Of a stretch of 64,000 bases of DNA, positions 63,512-64,000 are shown one piece after another (within the stretch, counting starts at the first letter, position 1; each line of letters opens with the position of its first letter). Location: the NCBI RefSeq assembly GCF_021130785.1, contig NC_060215.1, positions 116,150,501 through 116,214,500 on the forward strand, read 5' to 3'. The notes below the pieces were generated by a model that did not search any database, was not told the DNA's origin, and saw only the letters and a program-made list of their open reading frames with translations. Made by a program: the position numbers and the translations under genes. The DNA comes from Homalodisca vitripennis (taxonomy: Eukaryota; Arthropoda; Insecta; Hemiptera; Cicadellidae).

Positions 63512-63691
63512 ATTGAGTTAGTTCCGTACGCATTTCGGCATGGCTACATTGAGATAGTTCCGTATATATTTCTTGATGGCTACATTGAGATAGTTCCTTA
63601 TGTATTTCGTCATGGCTACATTGAGATAGCCCCGTATATATTTCGTCATGGATACATTGAGTTAGTTCCGTATGTATTTCATGTTGGCTAC
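63512..63691. repeat. 36-bp tandem repeat, five copies
   Basis: ATTGAG-led units begin at 63512, 63548, 63584, 63620 and 63656. Because 36 is a multiple of three, the minus strand reads as a 12-residue protein repeat (SQCSHDEIYTEL-like) for about 84 codons. The surrounding frame has no other protein features, so I treat it as a DNA repeat that happens to stay open. Confidence 0.92.
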
Positions 63692-64000
63692 AAATCCTCA
63701 GTATTGTAAATACCTGATGGGCGGTTAGATTTTGTAGGGAGGTATAAGAACTCCTACTGCACAAACCTACTATCTAGCCACGACCTAGTGTTAGTTCCTA
63801 GCACGCCAACCTTCGCTTATTACGCACCCCAGATGTTCATAGGGTGTGCCTAATCTCATACCTTTACCGAGATCTGAAAGTTACTCAGCTGAAATTCAGC
63901 ACCTGGTTGAGAGATCCCCCTCCTGCACTCAAGCCTCTCACAATCCAAAATAATAAGTTTTGTAGTCTCTTCAGACTGATTGCATAGTCTACACTCAGGA

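Larger units (their letters stand above)
31530..64000 (+). other. Scr: Scr intron 1 (runs off the right edge)
   Basis: The intron starts with a strong donor (GTAAGT at 31530-31535). No acceptor followed by a homeobox was found: I looked for coding for KIWFQNRRMK and RTSYTRYQ on both strands. At least 32.4 kb of intron is therefore present. It consists of AT-rich sequence with short GC-rich islands, tandem arrays and a few mobile-element traces, listed separately. Stretches not listed (about 31600-32150, 32370-34200, 34920-35320, 35570-36230, 36710-38140, 38900-39120, 39530-42900, 43600-44090, 44520-47050, 47540-49600, 50000-50870, 51070-53470, 53900-54880, 55490-56290, 56630-57570, 57870-58120, 58390-59450, 59810-60140, 61330-62300, 62570-63260) contain only AT-rich sequence with short chance ORFs that I cannot support as genes. 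Confidence 0.85.

Overview
The window is AT-rich eukaryotic nuclear DNA from an insect Hox cluster. Its one confidently identified gene is Sex combs reduced (Scr, the Hox5-class gene). The first coding exon runs on the + strand from 30821 to 31529 and holds every diagnostic N-terminal Scr motif (MSSYQFVNS, DYTQL, SCKYA, SPQDLS, YPWMKRVHLGQ). It ends at a textbook phase-1 splice donor, GTAAGT. I find no homeobox on either strand downstream, so the homeodomain exon lies beyond position 64000 and this intron is longer than 32 kb. That length, the AT-rich background and the number of transposon copies fit a hemimetabolous insect with a fairly large genome. Species and order cannot be fixed from the sequence.

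Layout: 1-30420 is the region 5' of Scr, which in the usual insect order is the ftz/Antp side. It has no recognisable host gene. It carries a 76-bp minisatellite with a 150-bp higher-order block (6531-7630), a tRNA-derived SINE (about 7691-7880), a decayed AT-rich coding relic of unknown origin (8958-9570), three copies of one MITE-like family (11246-11513 inverted, about 21440-21785, 24735-25130), a complete 3.1-kb pogo-like DNA transposon with perfect terminal repeats, a TA target duplication and a frameshifted transposase (13849-16963), and a 5'-truncated mariner-type transposase relic (25351-26007). 30420-30820 is a GC- and CpG-rich promoter/leader, followed by Scr exon 1.

31530-64000 is Scr intron 1. 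Long AT-rich stretches are broken every 2-4 kb by GC-rich unique islands carrying clustered homeodomain cores, GAGAG, GCCAT, Grainyhead-like and Exd/Hox-like words. I list these as candidate cis-regulatory modules with low to moderate confidence, because only cross-species alignment could confirm them. The intron also holds a seven-copy, nearly identical 97-bp tandem array (42921-43595), two TA microsatellites, a possible LINE-like tail, a 5S-rRNA-like SINE fragment and a five-copy 36-bp tandem repeat near the right edge.

The genes do not form an operon or pathway. The biology is one developmental selector gene in a large, regulated and transposon-colonised locus. I found no convincing previously undescribed multigene system. 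The items most worth a second look are the intact-ended pogo element with a PHD-like C-terminus broken only by frameshifts, the unidentified AT-rich coding relic, and the spaced GC islands of the Scr intron.
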